Below, piece by piece: positions 13,501 through 24,860 of a DNA stretch of 64,000 bases. The stretch is from Zoroaster sp. YZ-2022 (lineage: Eukaryota > Echinodermata > Asteroidea > Forcipulatida > Zoroasteridae), in assembly GCA_029582265.1 (NCBI GenBank), contig CM055837.1, forward strand, positions 7,205,926 to 7,269,925. Reading direction: 5' to 3'. Below the pieces are notes generated by a model. That model saw nothing but the letters and a program-made list of their open reading frames with translations, searched no databases and was not told where the DNA came from. Made by a program: the position numbers and the translations under genes. Position 1 is the first letter of the stretch; each line of letters starts with the position of its first letter.

Positions 13501-16500
13501 AATCCCACACATAATCAGATAGTGACTGAAAACTCAATCCACATCTCGTAGGCTGGTTTTTAATTGGGATTCGAACCTTAACCCACATAGGTGAAAGGCA
13601 AGGAAAGTACCACTCCTCCAACCTGATTCATCCCCGTCTCTCTCATTCCGTCACCAGGATCCATCCATCTTCACCGTGCTCACCTGTCAATCTAATAAAC
13701 CGGGTGTGGCCGTCGCTGACTTTGTCATCTTCCCACCACGCTGGTTGGTACAGGAGCACACCTTTAGACCACCATACTATCACCGTCAGTATCTCTTTGT
13801 TTTCAGTACTGCTATAACAAACATTTGTTTTTTGTGTTCATGTAAACAAATTACCGTGTAGACCTGAATTGTTTAATATTTGTTAACATTTTCCTCATAA
13901 TCAGTCCAATATCTATGGAATAATTAAACCAACTACAAAAAGAAGTGGTCCGTGTCGTTTATATCATGGGCATCTCTCATGTTTATCACATATATCTGAA
14001 TGAAAAACTATCCTCAACCAGAATTTAAAAACCATTTCCCCAAACAAGTTGAAGTCAGGAAGTGTTTTTTGCTAAGGAAAAGAAACAAAACTAACTCCCA
14101 ACCTGACTTTTGTATTTGAAAGAGAACCAATTAAGCAAAAATAAAATGTACATGGTTTCGTAGCCATGACTATTAAAGCCGTCTTGCTTTTCTGCCATAC
14201 AAGTCTATGTGACCACAGTGAGGCTGGAAGGGAAAATTGTCTGGTCCCTTGCATACATTGCGATTCATCTCTACAATCGTAATTGCGCATACAGGGAATC
14301 TAACAAAGATGACTGCAGTGTGATGAATGTCTCCTGGCTCCTGTGTTTTTTTTTTTTTGCATTTGTGTCGCAGCATTGAATCACCATGACCCGTAAAGTA
14401 AACATATTTTGTTTTGTTTTGTTGTTTGAAGGAAACTGTATGAGTGAGTTTATGGGACTCATCAAGGGTAAATACGAAGCAAAGGTGAGCAACTGAAATA
14501 TTATGTCAAGGGCTTAAAACCAGAACTGGGTTTGTCCACTTTTGCCTAAAATGTGTTATGGGGAGTCTCTGATTTTTCAGAAAGATTCAAACTGTTAAAC
14601 TTTTTTTTCTTCAAAATGCCGATTTTGGACATAACCAGTTCTGGTTTAAAGCCCTTAATATATACCCCCACTTTTTGTCCTGGGGGTGTATAAAAATGAT
14701 CGTCATCCCCCTCCCCCCCCCCCCCCCCCAAAAAAAAAAAAACAACAACAAACAACACATTTTGGGCCAAGTAAAACACAAAAAATTAACAAACTCCTCA
14801 CTAACCCTTGTGTTGTTTGAATAAAATTGTTGGACCTGCCATTGTTTTCAAATGTTGAAAAGTTCTCAGAATTTTTTGAAAGTTTAAAAAAATATTCAAT
14901 GACTATAGGCCTATTTATATTTAACCCATTGTCTCAAACTCTGAACATGTATTAGGAACAATAATGTACAGGCTCACTCCTTCATCAACAATTCCCTCCT
15001 TCAAATAAAAATCAGGCAAAAAAAAAACCCAGGAGGTACCTGGTTGAAACTCTGATGTGGTATTAAAGGTCATCTAAATTGGGTGTTTACTTGCTTTCCA
15101 TCGAACAATAACCGGTTTTAGTGCATTTTATCTGCCCATTTCATCTCTAGCGGCAGGTCATAATGCACTTTAGGGTATGTAGATGGTTATTTAATCACAT
15201 TTATGGCCTCATTGTCCCTTGCTACCACAGACTATTAGACCTAATGACTTTGTTTTCTGGCATTTTTGCTGAACTGAATTTATGTTTGTGGGTTTTCAAT
15301 CCAGTATACTTTTATTACTGATTAATGTTATGTATAGTATGCATGATTTTTGAATTCATGCAATGAAAAAATGTCTTAAAATGAAATTGTATTAATGGAG
15401 TATTCAGTTTAGTTCATGGAATAATGAAAAGGAATTTAAATGGCATTCTTAAAGTTTGTAAGGTATTTCAGATAAACATTGTGCATTTTTCCTTCAACCC
15501 TAACTCCCTAGGCCCATTTGCTTACACATAACCTAAATCCTCCAAAATCCTTCAGTAGTAAAGCAAGCACATGACATGTATGCACACATGTGTTTCTAAT
15601 CTGTGATACATGTACCGGTACATGGCCAGGGACCCTCCCTGCATGCATGGAGCAATACACAGTGTCCACTGACCCAAGCACTGACCTTGCAATCACTACA
15701 ACAAACATGGATGTACATGTACCATGGCAAGTATGCCTAATAACCTCAATCCTCCAAAATGCTTCACTTTAGCAAAGAGCATGTAGCATGTAACCTCAAT
15801 CCTTCACTTTAGCAAAGAGGATTTTGGAGGATTTGGGAGGGTTAGGGTTAATAAATGATTATGAAACAAAATTACAGTATTTCATATAAAGCAAATGAAT
15901 AAAGTGTATGGATGCTGTATTTTTTCAAATGGCAAAACCCTCTGAATGGATAAGGTGAAAAGCACTGTCCAGCCAAGGTCATGGATGTATGTGCTGAATG
16001 CATCTAAACTGTACATAGTACTATTTTCGACAGAGCTATTATTCCACCTTTCAAAAACCGCTGGCTGAATGCACCAAAAGTAGGACAATTTCAATGTACT
16101 TTCACAGATAATTTGAAGGAAAAGCAAATAAATTCAACAAAATTTGCAATTTAAATTCACCAGGGAAAAAAGTATGAATGTTGTTGCTGAATTTTTATGG
16201 TTGTATTTCTGTTGTTTGGTTTGCGTAGGAGGAGGGGTTCCAAGCAGGGGGTGCCACTCTGCACAGTATGATGACCCCCCATGGACCAGACGCTGCCTGC
16301 TTCGAGGGGGCCTCCAATGCTGAATTGAAACCACAACGGGTGGCTGACGGCACGATGGTGAGTACTCCAGTCATGGCATAGCATACTGAATTTTCACACC
16401 TACATTGGTGTATTTCTCCCCCCCTCGCCTATTATCATGCTTGTTAATTTACCAGTTGTTTCCCCGAGTACCTCCTTTTGATATGTGCCATATTTTTTGT

Positions 16501-17806
16501 CATCCTAGTTATGTCCCTGCACACCGAAGTTGTACATTTTTTTTCTGTATTCGTACTCATGAAAAAGACTCGACTACAACTATAGAGTCATTGTACTCCT
16601 ATAGTACATGTTTCTATACCCGTACTCATGGACCAAAAAGTACTCCACTACAACTATAGAGTCATTGTACTCCTATAGTACATGTTTCTGTACTCGTACT
16701 CATGGACCAAAAAGTACTCAACTACAACTATAGAGTCATCGTACTCCTATTGTACATGTTTCTATACTCGTACTCATGGACCAAAAAGTACTCCACTACA
16801 ACTATAGAGTCATCGTACTCCTATAGTACATGTTTCTATACCCGTACTCATGGACCAAAAAGTACTCCACTACAACTATAGAGTCATTGTACTCCTATAG
16901 TACATGTTTCTATACTCATGGACCAAAAAGTACTCCACTACAACTATAGAGTCATCGTACTCCTATAGTACATGTTTCTATACTCGTACTCATGGACCAA
17001 AAAGTACTCAACTACAACTATAGAGTCATCGTACTCCTATAGTACATGTTTCTATACCCGTACTCATGGACCAAAAAGTACTCCACTACAACTATAGAGT
17101 CATTGTACTCCTATAGTACATGTTTCTATACTCATGGACCAAAAAGTACTCCACTACAACTATAGAGTCATCGTACTCCTATAGTACATGTTTCTATACC
17201 CGTACTCATGGACCAAAAAGTACTCCACTACAACTATAGAGTCATCGTACTCCTATAGTACATGTTTCTATACTCGTACTCGTGGACCAAAAAGTACTCC
17301 ACTACAACTATAGAGTCATCGTACTCCTATAGTACATGTTTCTATACCCGTACTCATGGACCAAAAAGTACTCCACTACAACTATAGAGTCATTGTACTC
17401 CTATAGTACATGTTTCTATACTCGTACTCATGGACCAAAAAGTACCGGTACTCAACTACAACTATAGAGTCATTGTACTCCTATAGTACATGTTTCTATA
17501 CTCGTACTCATGGACCAAAAAGTACTCCACTACAACTATAGAGTCATCGTACTCCTATAGTACATGTTTTCGTACATGTTTCTATACTCATACTCGACTG
17601 CAAGTCTGCTGCACACTTCAGTAATCAGTACAAAATGGAGTACAAAATGTATTTATCCTTAGTGGCTTTTCCCCCCATAGGCATTCATGTTTGAGAGCTC
17701 TTTCAGCATGGCATTGACCAAGTGGGGCGGTCTGACCTGCGAGAAGGTCGACGAGAAGTACCGAGAGTGCTGGGAGCCGCTTCAGAAACACTTCAAGATG
17801 TCTTAA
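1561..17806 (+). CDS. HGD: Homogentisate 1,2-dioxygenase (13 coding exons)
   Basis: Fe(II) dioxygenase of tyrosine and phenylalanine breakdown; it opens homogentisate to maleylacetoacetate in the cytosol. Exons: 1561-1584, 2414-2485, 2835-3029, 3178-3237, 4665-4756, 5677-5711, 8692-8771, 9052-9151, 10552-10775, 13658-13784, 14432-14484, 16229-16357, 17681-17806. All introns are GT-AG and phases match, giving 1317 nt and 438 residues (human about 445). The start MAVYEKLK and exon 2 [17 protein letters not shown] align with the family N-terminus. Motifs in order: CGAGD (about 123), PNEICVIQ (179), [11 protein letters not shown] (220), WHGNY, FDHA with putative catalytic His293, PYYHRNCMSEF with iron ligands His336 and Glu342, and MTPHGPD with ligand His372 (human 292, 335, 341 and 371, offset by one). 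All key residues are present, so the gene looks functional. Exact splice edges are inferred from phase and homology. Confidence 0.96.
2495..2645. repeat. GCTAAGCA-type imperfect palindromic repeat
   Basis: Contains TTTTGCTAAGCAATAT, ACCAGCCAAA and its reverse complement TTTGGCTGGT, then TTCTATGAAATTGGC. The same blocks recur at about 10265-10440, 43560-44010, 49503-49648, 50005-50790, 53664-53830 and 62431-62527. It is an interspersed palindromic family in HGD intron 2. Confidence 0.6.
3292..4398. mobile_element. TTAA-flanked element containing a 114-bp satellite array
   Basis: TTAA at 3288-3291 and 4399-4402 flank inverted ends CCCTAACCACC / GGGGTTAGGG. Inside is a tandem array of about nine units with a 114-base period; the block AGCCCAGACAGGGATAC starts at 3347, 3461, 3575, 3690, 3804, 3918, 4031, 4145 and 4259. 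Units are nearly identical, so the array is recently homogenised. It lies in HGD intron 4. TTAA duplication is typical of piggyBac-like insertion; no transposase frame is present. Confidence 0.75.
5413..5635. mobile_element. TTAA-flanked MITE, CCAGTTCGCGTC family, copy 1
   Basis: Starts TTAACCAGTTTGCGTCGG and ends with the inverted form CGAACTGGTTAA. An inverted homologous copy lies at 60408-60659 in CPOX. Shared inner blocks include ACGCTCTCCGATCCGTGGTG and GGAAGCTTCCA. It sits in HGD intron 5, ending 41 bases before exon 6. Confidence 0.75.
5766..5912 (+). pseudogene. LINE reverse transcriptase 3' end fragment
   Basis: Translation gives a basic tail with [10 protein letters not shown], then [10 protein letters not shown] and a stop at 5910-5912, followed by short ACAG repeats. 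The pattern [basic]-RW-x-D-(N/D)-I-(K/R)-E ... Q-DR-x-W is the usual C-terminus of non-LTR retrotransposon ORF2 proteins. Only about 49 residues remain, as expected of a 5'-truncated insertion. A second example lies at 35921-36079. Confidence 0.6.
5936..6255 (-). mobile_element. tRNA-Leu-like SINE (reverse orientation)
   Basis: On the + strand the copy begins with (AAT)n and ends in a reverse-complemented tRNA-like head containing GGATTCGAACCCACATTCTG, the complement of a GGTTCGAATCC-type B box. Read on the - strand it is head, conserved body (CTTGAGCAAGACAC-like, TACTCCCCAGGGAGCTGAGA), then an (ATT)n tail. The head here is incomplete. Other copies: 9294-10247, 29087-29645, 34094-34460, 49654-50005; head only at 8340-8432. 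Confidence 0.7.
6421..6433 (+). promoter_or_regulatory. Perfect DR1 nuclear receptor site in HGD intron 6
   Basis: AGGTCAAAGGTCA is an exact direct repeat of AGGTCA spaced by one base, the consensus for RXR/HNF4/COUP-TF type dimers. It lies in the largest HGD intron (5712-8691) and is the second DR1 in this gene. Function is unproven. Confidence 0.4.
8340..8432 (-). repeat. SINE tRNA-like head fragment
   Basis: Reverse-complemented, it contains ATGGTCGAGTGGTTTAGTGC (A-box like), then CATCGGATTTG. It matches the head of the SINE copy at 34094-34460. The body is not visible here. Confidence 0.5.
9386..9468. mobile_element. Short TTAA-flanked element, CCCTAACTCCCTA ends
   Basis: TTAA at 9382-9385 and 9469-9472. 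The ends ACCCTAACTCCCTAAG and CTAGGGAGTTAGGG are inverted repeats. Only about 83 bases long, it is the smallest member of a family also seen at 3292, 15498 and 42240. Confidence 0.7.
9509..9733. repeat. Interspersed repeat with CATCGTAGCCCTCTAGCGGTGA edge
   Basis: The edge sequence CATCGTAGCCCTCTAGCGG, followed by CACCCAGTGT, recurs at 39187 and in reverse orientation at 62571-62830. The other edge, GAGCTGTTGAGGGCAC or its complement, is also shared by this copy and the 62571 copy. Family unknown. Confidence 0.55.
9821..10149. mobile_element. MITE with CCCTCCTACT ends, ATAA target duplication
   Basis: The ends CCCTCCTACT and AGTAGGAGGG are inverted repeats. ATAA lies at both 9817-9820 and 10150-10153, a 4-bp duplication differing from TTAA by one base. 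The interior is full of CCATTCAAA / TTTGAAAC-like short motifs. The same element occurs in reverse at 50321-50644, flanked there by TTAA. Confidence 0.75.
10265..10440. repeat. GCTAAGCA-type palindromic repeat, near complete
   Basis: Left end GGGCCAATCTCATAGAGCTG and right end AGCTCTATGAAATCGGGCCC are inverted repeats, with GCTAAGCA blocks and ACCGACCAAA / GGCTGGT inside. This copy best defines the ends of the family. It lies in HGD intron 8. Confidence 0.65.
10798..11125. mobile_element. TTAAAGGGAAAGTACAACA palindromic element
   Basis: The left end TTTAAAGGGAAAGTACAACA-CTGGTAAT mirrors the right end ATTACCAATATTGTACTTTAAA. Related copies: 48952-49311 (TTAA on both sides) and 50983-51951; the disrupted sequence around 27127-27660 is related. 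It starts 22 bases after HGD exon 9. Confidence 0.55.
11232..13267. mobile_element. About 2-kb element with inverted GACTCG-rich ends
   Basis: The left end (from about 11232) reads AGCAGACTTGTATGACTCGTG, then repeated GACTCGG/TGACTCAGA. The right end (13195-13267) is the inverted form: GACTCGGACTCGACCC, GACTCGGGACTC, CGAATACAAGTCTGTCTT. The interior is AT-rich without a recognisable protein. Subterminal repeated GACTCG motifs suggest transposase-binding sites (inference). It occupies most of HGD intron 9. Confidence 0.5.
15498..15847. mobile_element. CCCTAACTCCCTAG-ended element in HGD intron 11
   Basis: The left end CCCTAACTCCCTAGGCCC is mirrored on the right by GGGAGGGTTAGGG, followed by TTAA (15848-15851). 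The left flank is TTCAA rather than TTAA, so one copy of the target has mutated. The interior has short ACATGTA and CCTCCAAAATCCTTCA-like repeats. Confidence 0.6.
16540..17600. repeat. 74-bp minisatellite in HGD intron 12
   Basis: About 14 tandem units with the core TAGTACATGTTTCTATAC, then CGTACTCATGGACCAAAAAG and ACTATAGAGTCAT. Most units are 74 bases; some are about 66 because the block between CTATAC and CATGGACC is shortened. Units alternate CCCG/CTCG and TCATT/TCATC in a partly regular order, suggesting higher-order duplication. The array fills most of the intron before the last exon. Confidence 0.85.
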
Positions 17807-18044
17807 GAAGGGGGGAAAACAAAAACCCAAGAGAGAAGAGAGACACAGAGAAGCTATGACATACAAGAAAGCTGTCCAAGACAGCAAGAGAGAAACTCAC
17901 TTCCCTATCTCAATGAATAGATGATCATAATGTAATGGGAGAGGACTGTTAGGGCAATGCCAATGGGAACATTTGTATAGGGCTCCGGGGCCAGGGCAAC
18001 AGCCTCTGTGAAATTCCAGACCTGCTGTCGGTACACTCACATAA

Positions 18045-18050
18045 AATAAA
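18045..18050 (+). terminator. Candidate HGD polyadenylation signal
   Basis: AATAAA about 240 bases after the HGD stop codon. It is the first such hexamer seen downstream; other AATAAA motifs follow near 18795. The choice is unproven. Confidence 0.4.
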
Positions 18051-18376
18051 ATCACTGAGATGATCCGACACATTATGACACGATTTATTTTCCTCTAGAG
18101 CACCCTCTGTTGAAGTGTGGAAGGCACAACATGTAGCATTGTCAAAAACAGACATGTGCTATTGTGCTTCCACAATTTGAAAACCTTACAAACGAGGAAA
18201 AATGTGGTCCATTATTCTGAAATATACATGCATTTTACCAAAGGCGGGGTTATTTAATTTTGGCCTGTTAGCAACATATTTCATATTAATTGATTTCTTG
18301 GTTGAGCCAGCTGATGTATAAAGAGAATTTATATAAACACTTTAGATTTTGAGTGAATTCCATGGTTTTGTCGGAT

Positions 18377-18695
18377 TAGGGCTGTGCTGAATAATCGATG
18401 GTTTGAATATCTGGTTGTTTTTTTTCCGGTTCGAATATTCAAAGAAAAAATTAATTTTTTGTTGATTTTTTTAAATTTTAATATTGCCGCTTCCATCATT
18501 ATCTCTCCTCCCCCCCCCCCCCCATCATCCTCTCGTCTACATTTGGTCGCCACCGAGCAAGTCCAGGCGACATTATGTTTAGTACATTTTTTGGCCCCAC
18601 CATATCATGCGTGCTCGTTTTATCACATGGCGCAATTTACAATCGGCGGCCTTTGAATATCCGGTTACCAAATTATTCAAAAACACACAGCCCTA
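18377..18695. mobile_element. hAT-like element with TAGGGCTGTG ends
   Basis: The left end TAGGGCTGTGCTGAATAAT and right end ATTATTCAAAAACACACAGC-CCTA are inverted repeats with further inverted blocks (GGTTTGAATATC / GAATATCCGGTT). Ends of this type are common in hAT elements. No clean 8-bp duplication was found, so the class is tentative. Confidence 0.5.
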
Positions 18696-20885
18696 ATATG
18701 GATGTATTCAGTATACTGTGTTCACTGACATTTAGATACAATTAGTTTAAAACTAAAAAAAATTTTTTTTTTTTTTGAGGAGGGGGATTTTGAAAATAAA
18801 TGTAAGTGGATTCCTGTTGTTGGTCGCATCTGCTTAAAATTGCAGTGTTCTTTTTAAGTTTCACCCATAAATACATTAAAAAAAAATGTTACTTCTTGCC
18901 TGGAATATTTCAACAATCTAAGCATTAATGGGCCAACAAAACAGTAAGAAATGTGAGGTTTGGCTATATATAACATTGGACAGTAATATCATTAAACTAA
19001 TTTACAGATCTGTGTAGTTGAGGATGTTGGTTTTCTAACACACAAGTCTATGGGATTCTAAATGAGGCTCTTGTCCAAAATAGACTGCCATTCAAAGGGA
19101 TTTTTTCATGGTGACTTCACATAGACGTTTTGGAAACCTGTCTATCGCAGACACTTATCATTCCTTGTGGGGATTCAACAAACAGGTTTGCATGCATGTT
19201 TATAAAAAAGAAAAAATCTTCAAAATGTACAAAAAAACAGTATTTAGAAATGATGCACTCTCCTTTTAGAGAAAATAAATTCTTAGACAAAGAAATTTCA
19301 ATGGCAAATCCCATGGCCTGTGTGAGTAAAGAACACTGCCCTCTATTGACAAATTGTGAATGAATATTCTTACTTCCCTTGCAACCAATAAATTGAGCCG
19401 AAACTTTAACAGTTTGGTTTCAATAATCCCTAAAACTATGAATGCATGTTATGACTTCATTAGTTCTGTAATCTAATGTACTTTTATCCTAGCCATGTAT
19501 TCACTTTCCTTGTCCATTATAGCAATCTACTAGACAAAAAATTTACTGTAACATAATCAAAAGAAAACAAAATGCATGAAACTCTGGTATTAAAATTTGA
19601 AAATGAAATATTTTCTGGGGATAAAATAACCCTTGTCAACACGTACAGTATTAGTATAAAATGGTATTGTATTTTAAATACTTTACTGTTATCTATTTTT
19701 CTCCAATATATTTTTAGTTTCTTTCCTGGAACTGTTAAAAAGTTACTTTTGTCTTGTTTAAATATGTATAACTCATGTTTTGGATTATTTCACCAACGAT
19801 TTAAGACAATTCTGGTTTGAAGAGAAGAAAACAAATTAATATTTCAAAACATGGTTTAGCAGAAATTAGGAAACTTGTTGGATTTATAAATATTCATTTT
19901 AGGGCTTATAGTTGCCTAAAAACCATGCTTCTGATTTTTTTTTTACCTTTCACCAAGAGAAATATTTCAAGATTCAAAGTGACGGAGAAATACAAAAAAA
20001 AACAAAAAACACGGGCGGTACAGCTTCAGGATAGGGTTTTGCCGTTTATTTTATTTGAGGTGAATTGTGATTCAGGTGTGAGGCATAACATAATGGAGAA
20101 CAATAAAAATGTGAATTTCATTTTTGGAATTCAAACTACAAACGCTTGAATATCAGTATTATTTCTTTATAATTCATGTTTTCTATCAACAATGTAAACA
20201 CACGTTTACAGAAGAGCCCCGAAGGTCAAACTGCGCCGGGCACAACAAACCACGCAATCTGATATTTTGAGATATCAGCAGAAAAATTCTTAATTTGATT
20301 TACTTTTTAATAAGGCACTTACATTACATCTCGATACTTATTCATCTGAAAATTACAAAATATACCAACTCTGCATACAAATACATACATTTTTGCCCAG
20401 CAGGAAATCACCCTGGTACTCTAGAGGTCTATAAACTGTGTTTCTTTCCATGTAGTCATTACAGAATCGATTTCCATTCACTCCATTGTTTTAAATGAAT
20501 TCTTGTAGGGAAAGGAACATCTCACACATTTTACAAATAATAAGTACTATGTTAATTCAGAACAAATGATCTGCATGTGCATTGCCATCCTGTTATGAAA
20601 AGATGAAAAACAAATCGATGGACTAGCCAAGTTCGTTACGCGCTAGCTATTTCTGAATAGAATCCAGAAAGAGTTCAACAGACTGATACTAGTTTACCAA
20701 TATGGTTCACGACCGCTATAATATGATAATCCCATATCAATCCAACTGCATGCCTTGTTTATATTACACATCTGGTCAACATTTCATTTTTTTATGTCAC
20801 GATGCTAATAGGGCTGAAACCATTTTTACGAGACGACGCAAAGTCGTGACACGTTGCCGGGGTGTCGATCGGCACATCGGCCGGG

Positions 20886-20893
20886 GATCAAAG
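20886..20893 (+). promoter_or_regulatory. TCF/LEF-type site GATCAAAG
   Basis: GATCAAAG, the core of a TCF/LEF HMG-box site, in a GC-richer patch. It lies 19 kb upstream of NOTUM, a known Wnt feedback target in animals. Assignment to NOTUM is inference. Confidence 0.25.
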
Positions 20894-21553
20894 AGTGATC
20901 AACGTGGTTAACACGCTCGGGTCCGTCCAGTCTCGCCATATGTTTCACAGTGGTACAGGGAGAGAAAGAAGAAGGCAGGATATTTTTTTTTTTAGTCCGG
21001 GGTTTTTGAATCTAGGTTTTTGAAACAGATGCGAAGTGGGAATGCGATGGGGATTTCAAGCTAAATTGACTTGAAATCCGGGCTTGTGGGGATAAAATCT
21101 CAAGAGATTCGGCAATTAGCAAGTTCTAAAGAGAGTCTTAAAGATGCATATACCGTGTGTTTCGCTGTTTCACCGAGTTTGTCATCGGTGCATGTTTATT
21201 TCCCTTGTAAAAGGCAAGTAAACCATGCAAAAAAATCAAGTATTTCACAAAATAATTGACATATAATAAACAGTACAGTGTTCAAATGCAATTGACCGTA
21301 CCAGCAATTTATCATGATGTATCATATAATTATATTCACGAATTTGAAAGTAATTTATCTACTGTGAAAAACAGCAGTGTTCAGACATACACACATAAAT
21401 GGCGGGAACACAGTACATTCGGCTTCACATAATTATATAGGCATATACATTGTAGGCCTATGCAGCTTTAACAAGTGACGATTCCTTCTGTTATAAGAAT
21501 TACGTGTAACAAGTGACGATGAGGACAGCGTCAGGGATATGCTTAACGAAAGG

Positions 21554-21766
21554 CAGCGGCGTAGCCACGGGGGGGCCTGGGGGGCACGTTCCCCCCACAA
21601 ATTTCCAGTGCCCCCAGGTGCGCCCCCCCGAAAAATCCTCATAGTGCCCCAAAAAACAGAAAAGATAAAGAAAAGGGAAAAAACCCATACCCCCTGGGCC
21701 CCCCCACTGAAAAGCAATGCCCCCCCCCCGTGCCCCCACACTGAAAAAGTCCTGGCTACGCCGCTG
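21554..21766. mobile_element. hAT-type MITE with 8-bp target duplication
   Basis: Ends CAGCGGCGTAGCCA and GGCTACGCCGCTG are inverted repeats. ACGAAAGG occurs immediately on both sides (21546-21553 and 21767-21774), an exact 8-bp duplication as expected of hAT transposition. The interior is G/C-run rich. The perfect duplication suggests a fairly recent insertion. Confidence 0.85.
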
Positions 21767-24484
21767 ACGAAAGGCCAGGCTATATATATTTAACCTCATT
21801 ACAGGTGAGTTCACACCATCGGTAATGTATTAATGAGAACAGACCATTATCTCGTAGCAGCCATCTTGATTTTCCAATACGAGAGTCTATGGGAACCAAT
21901 CTGAGGCCTGTGTCCAATACATACGGGTGCCTCTGACTCAATGAACTCTGTTGAATTTTAATGGACAGTCGTCTGAAGTGAAAATGACTATCATGACTAC
22001 ATAATGTACACAGTCAATGTATGAAGAGTTATGTATCCAAAAGCCGACCATTTCCACCAAGTGTACAACTCGTTACTGGTTTATCAAGGGAAGGGAGGCC
22101 GGGCATGTACCCCCTCTTTTTCGCCCCTCTGTTTATCGCTATGCATGTAAATTTACCATGGATTTTTGTGCCCCTCCCCATTTTTGCCCAAGTCCCCCTT
22201 GGAATTCTTCGTTCGTTGAAAAGTCAAATTCAACGCCGTTTTGATTGAATATCATGGACGTCAGGAATGAACTAAAAATTCCCCGTACAAAAATGTTCAG
22301 ACCCATATATTTGAAATGTGACGTCACTGGATGCTTTTGGATGTTAACAAATTTCGCACTGGAAGGGTACCGGTATCAAATACAATGGCATTTTACACCG
22401 TTTTAATGCGAGGTTACAGACTTGTGATATTTTTCCACTTTCATAAGGACTCTATCTATTGGAAAATGAGTGGATCACAAAAACTGAATTTGACCTAAGA
22501 GCCCATCTTTAAAGACTACACATAGGCCTATGCCTCCTACCTTTTTCAATCAAGCTGTAAGCTGAGCTATACAAAAGTGGAAGCCAAAAAGAGACAAGAC
22601 GGTACAAATATCAAGTCGTAAACAAGATTTAGTAAAGGGGAACTCTGTCATAAAAACGTACACTATGGAAATAGTGGTACAAGCTAAATCTTACGACGTA
22701 AGAGTGACTTAAATGTTCTTGTTACAATATTTCACAAACGAAACTGCATTCAACAAGCGCATTATAATACTAGCTTTGGAAGGCGCATGGATCTGATGTG
22801 AGTTTCAACCATCTGTAGCTGCCTGAAAGGTGACGATGCAAATCAGGGCAGAAGAAACCCATCATGGCGGATCAAGAGGGTCAGGAGGGAATGGGGGCCG
22901 GGCACGAAAACCTTTTTGATTATCATACAACGTACAATAATTTTCCACATGTTTTCTTGAGTCGGCTATTTTGGCACGTGGGTTTTGCCGTGTGCGCCCT
23001 TTTTCTACCTAGTTACGCCCCTGGACATGAAATTATGAAAACAACATGAATGCCTCGAAAACCTCAGTGGATTATTTCAAAACCTCGCTTTATTTCAGTG
23101 TTGATGAATTGGGTCCACCGTCAGATCATGTATTAGCCTTATACGTCGAATCTGACGCCGCGCCCCGGTGGTTCCTACAACCCACCGGGCACACCATCCG
23201 AGAAGACTTCAAAGCAAGTCGCTGGGTTATAAAAAGCTGTCGGCGTCAGTGTTCGATATTCGAATCGTAAAGAAGAAATAATGGGAAAACAAAGAGGGAT
23301 TTATAAAAAGTTGTTTAAACACAATGAAAACAGCAATAGAACCCATTCCTGCCAAAAAAAAAAAATACTTGGACGGCATCTACGAATCTCCTGAAGGCGA
23401 TACCGGTAATTAAAAGCGGTAAACGCGGGAGGTGTGGTCGACACGGGAGAGAGAACATCATAGGCACATCACCTGTATTACCGCCGGACTGTACCACCAC
23501 ACAGATGCGAAACCCCATACTCCTGATACGTTACAACACGCCGCGCGGCAACCCTTGATTTATCGGGGTTTAGTCTGGACAATTTTCTGGTCAAGTTCCC
23601 CTCTCAGTCCGCGTGGGATGCAATATGTCGAGAGAGAGAGAGAGTGACCGGGGAGCGGCCGTGCAAAAACAGCTCCCAATCATTTTCTGGGAAAGTAAAT
23701 TAAGGAGCAATGGCTGTTTTTTCTCTATACTGCTGTTACCTTATTGGTACTGAACTTTCAGGATTGACCGAAGGGTTAATGACATCTACGAAAATGAAGC
23801 CGACGAATTGTAGTATGCAAGATATAACTCTCAATACAAATTATGAAGAAACAAAGTGACCTCAAAAGGGTTTATATTCCAGTTAATATTATAGGCCTTT
23901 TGCTTAAAGAGTTAATTGGAAGTGACGACCGGACCGTACATTGTTCTCCCAAACGATATAAACGAAGAGATGAATAGTGTTTAGGAAAACCAAAAACCTT
24001 ATTAGAACAACTGTGTCTTGGAGTGTAGCATTCATCATCGGGAAGGGGGATTGCTTTACACAATCAAAACAGGAGATCAACCAAACTTAGAATATAGGCC
24101 CTAAGGTTAAAATTGAAGGTGCATACAAGTACATGTAGGCCTACTCATAAAAGAGGGATACATTTCCACTTATTTGCCTGGATCAGAAAATACACCATTA
24201 CAACAACAAAGCGGGCATCTTTGTGGTGACTACTGACTAACAGCATGAAACAAAGTAGTAATTTCAATAGATTTGCCGAGGTAATAAAGCCGCCCAGTTG
24301 AGCAAGGACCGTAAAGGTAGCCTGACATCTCGGGACATACACCGTCAATGGTGACTTTCGTCTCCACAGTCAGGTCAGTTATAAACATAGACCAAATTTC
24401 TGGAGAAGGTAGAGAAATATATATACAACATTTGTGACACAGGTCAATATACGTCATGAATCCCCATCCCCAAAGAGGACATCT

Positions 24485-24860
24485 CGATGGGTCCATCTTA
24501 AAATCTTTTTTTTTCAAAACTTTGAGTAATGCCATTTCCTACACAATAATTTATCAAAATTTGATATACTGTCACCCACTGTACACTATGTAAGCTTTAC
24601 GAAAAAATATCGATGGGTCCAGCTTTAAACCAATTTGCTCTAAAATTAAATTAGGCCTACTTCCTAGTCCTACACAATAATTTATCTGAATTTTATATAC
24701 TGTCACCTACTTTACAATGAAGAGGGGGAAAATGGTCAATCTGGTCACTAGATTTTGATAATCTTTTCTTTAAAATCAAAATTCAGTTACCCCTGAAATT
24801 AGAGCACTTCCAGTATAAATGACTTCTCCGGAAATTTGATAAGGTCACCCACTTTACATC
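24485..24860. repeat. Three diverged tandem units
   Basis: Units of about 125-145 bases share CGATGGGTCCA, CCTACACAATAATTTATC and ATATACTGTCACC-ACT blocks, starting near 24485, 24611 and (weakly) 24745. Divergence is high, so this is an old local duplication. Confidence 0.5.

Noticed and set aside
16540..17600. CRISPR-like array
   Set aside because: Whole 74-base units repeat without unique spacers, inside an animal gene intron: a minisatellite.
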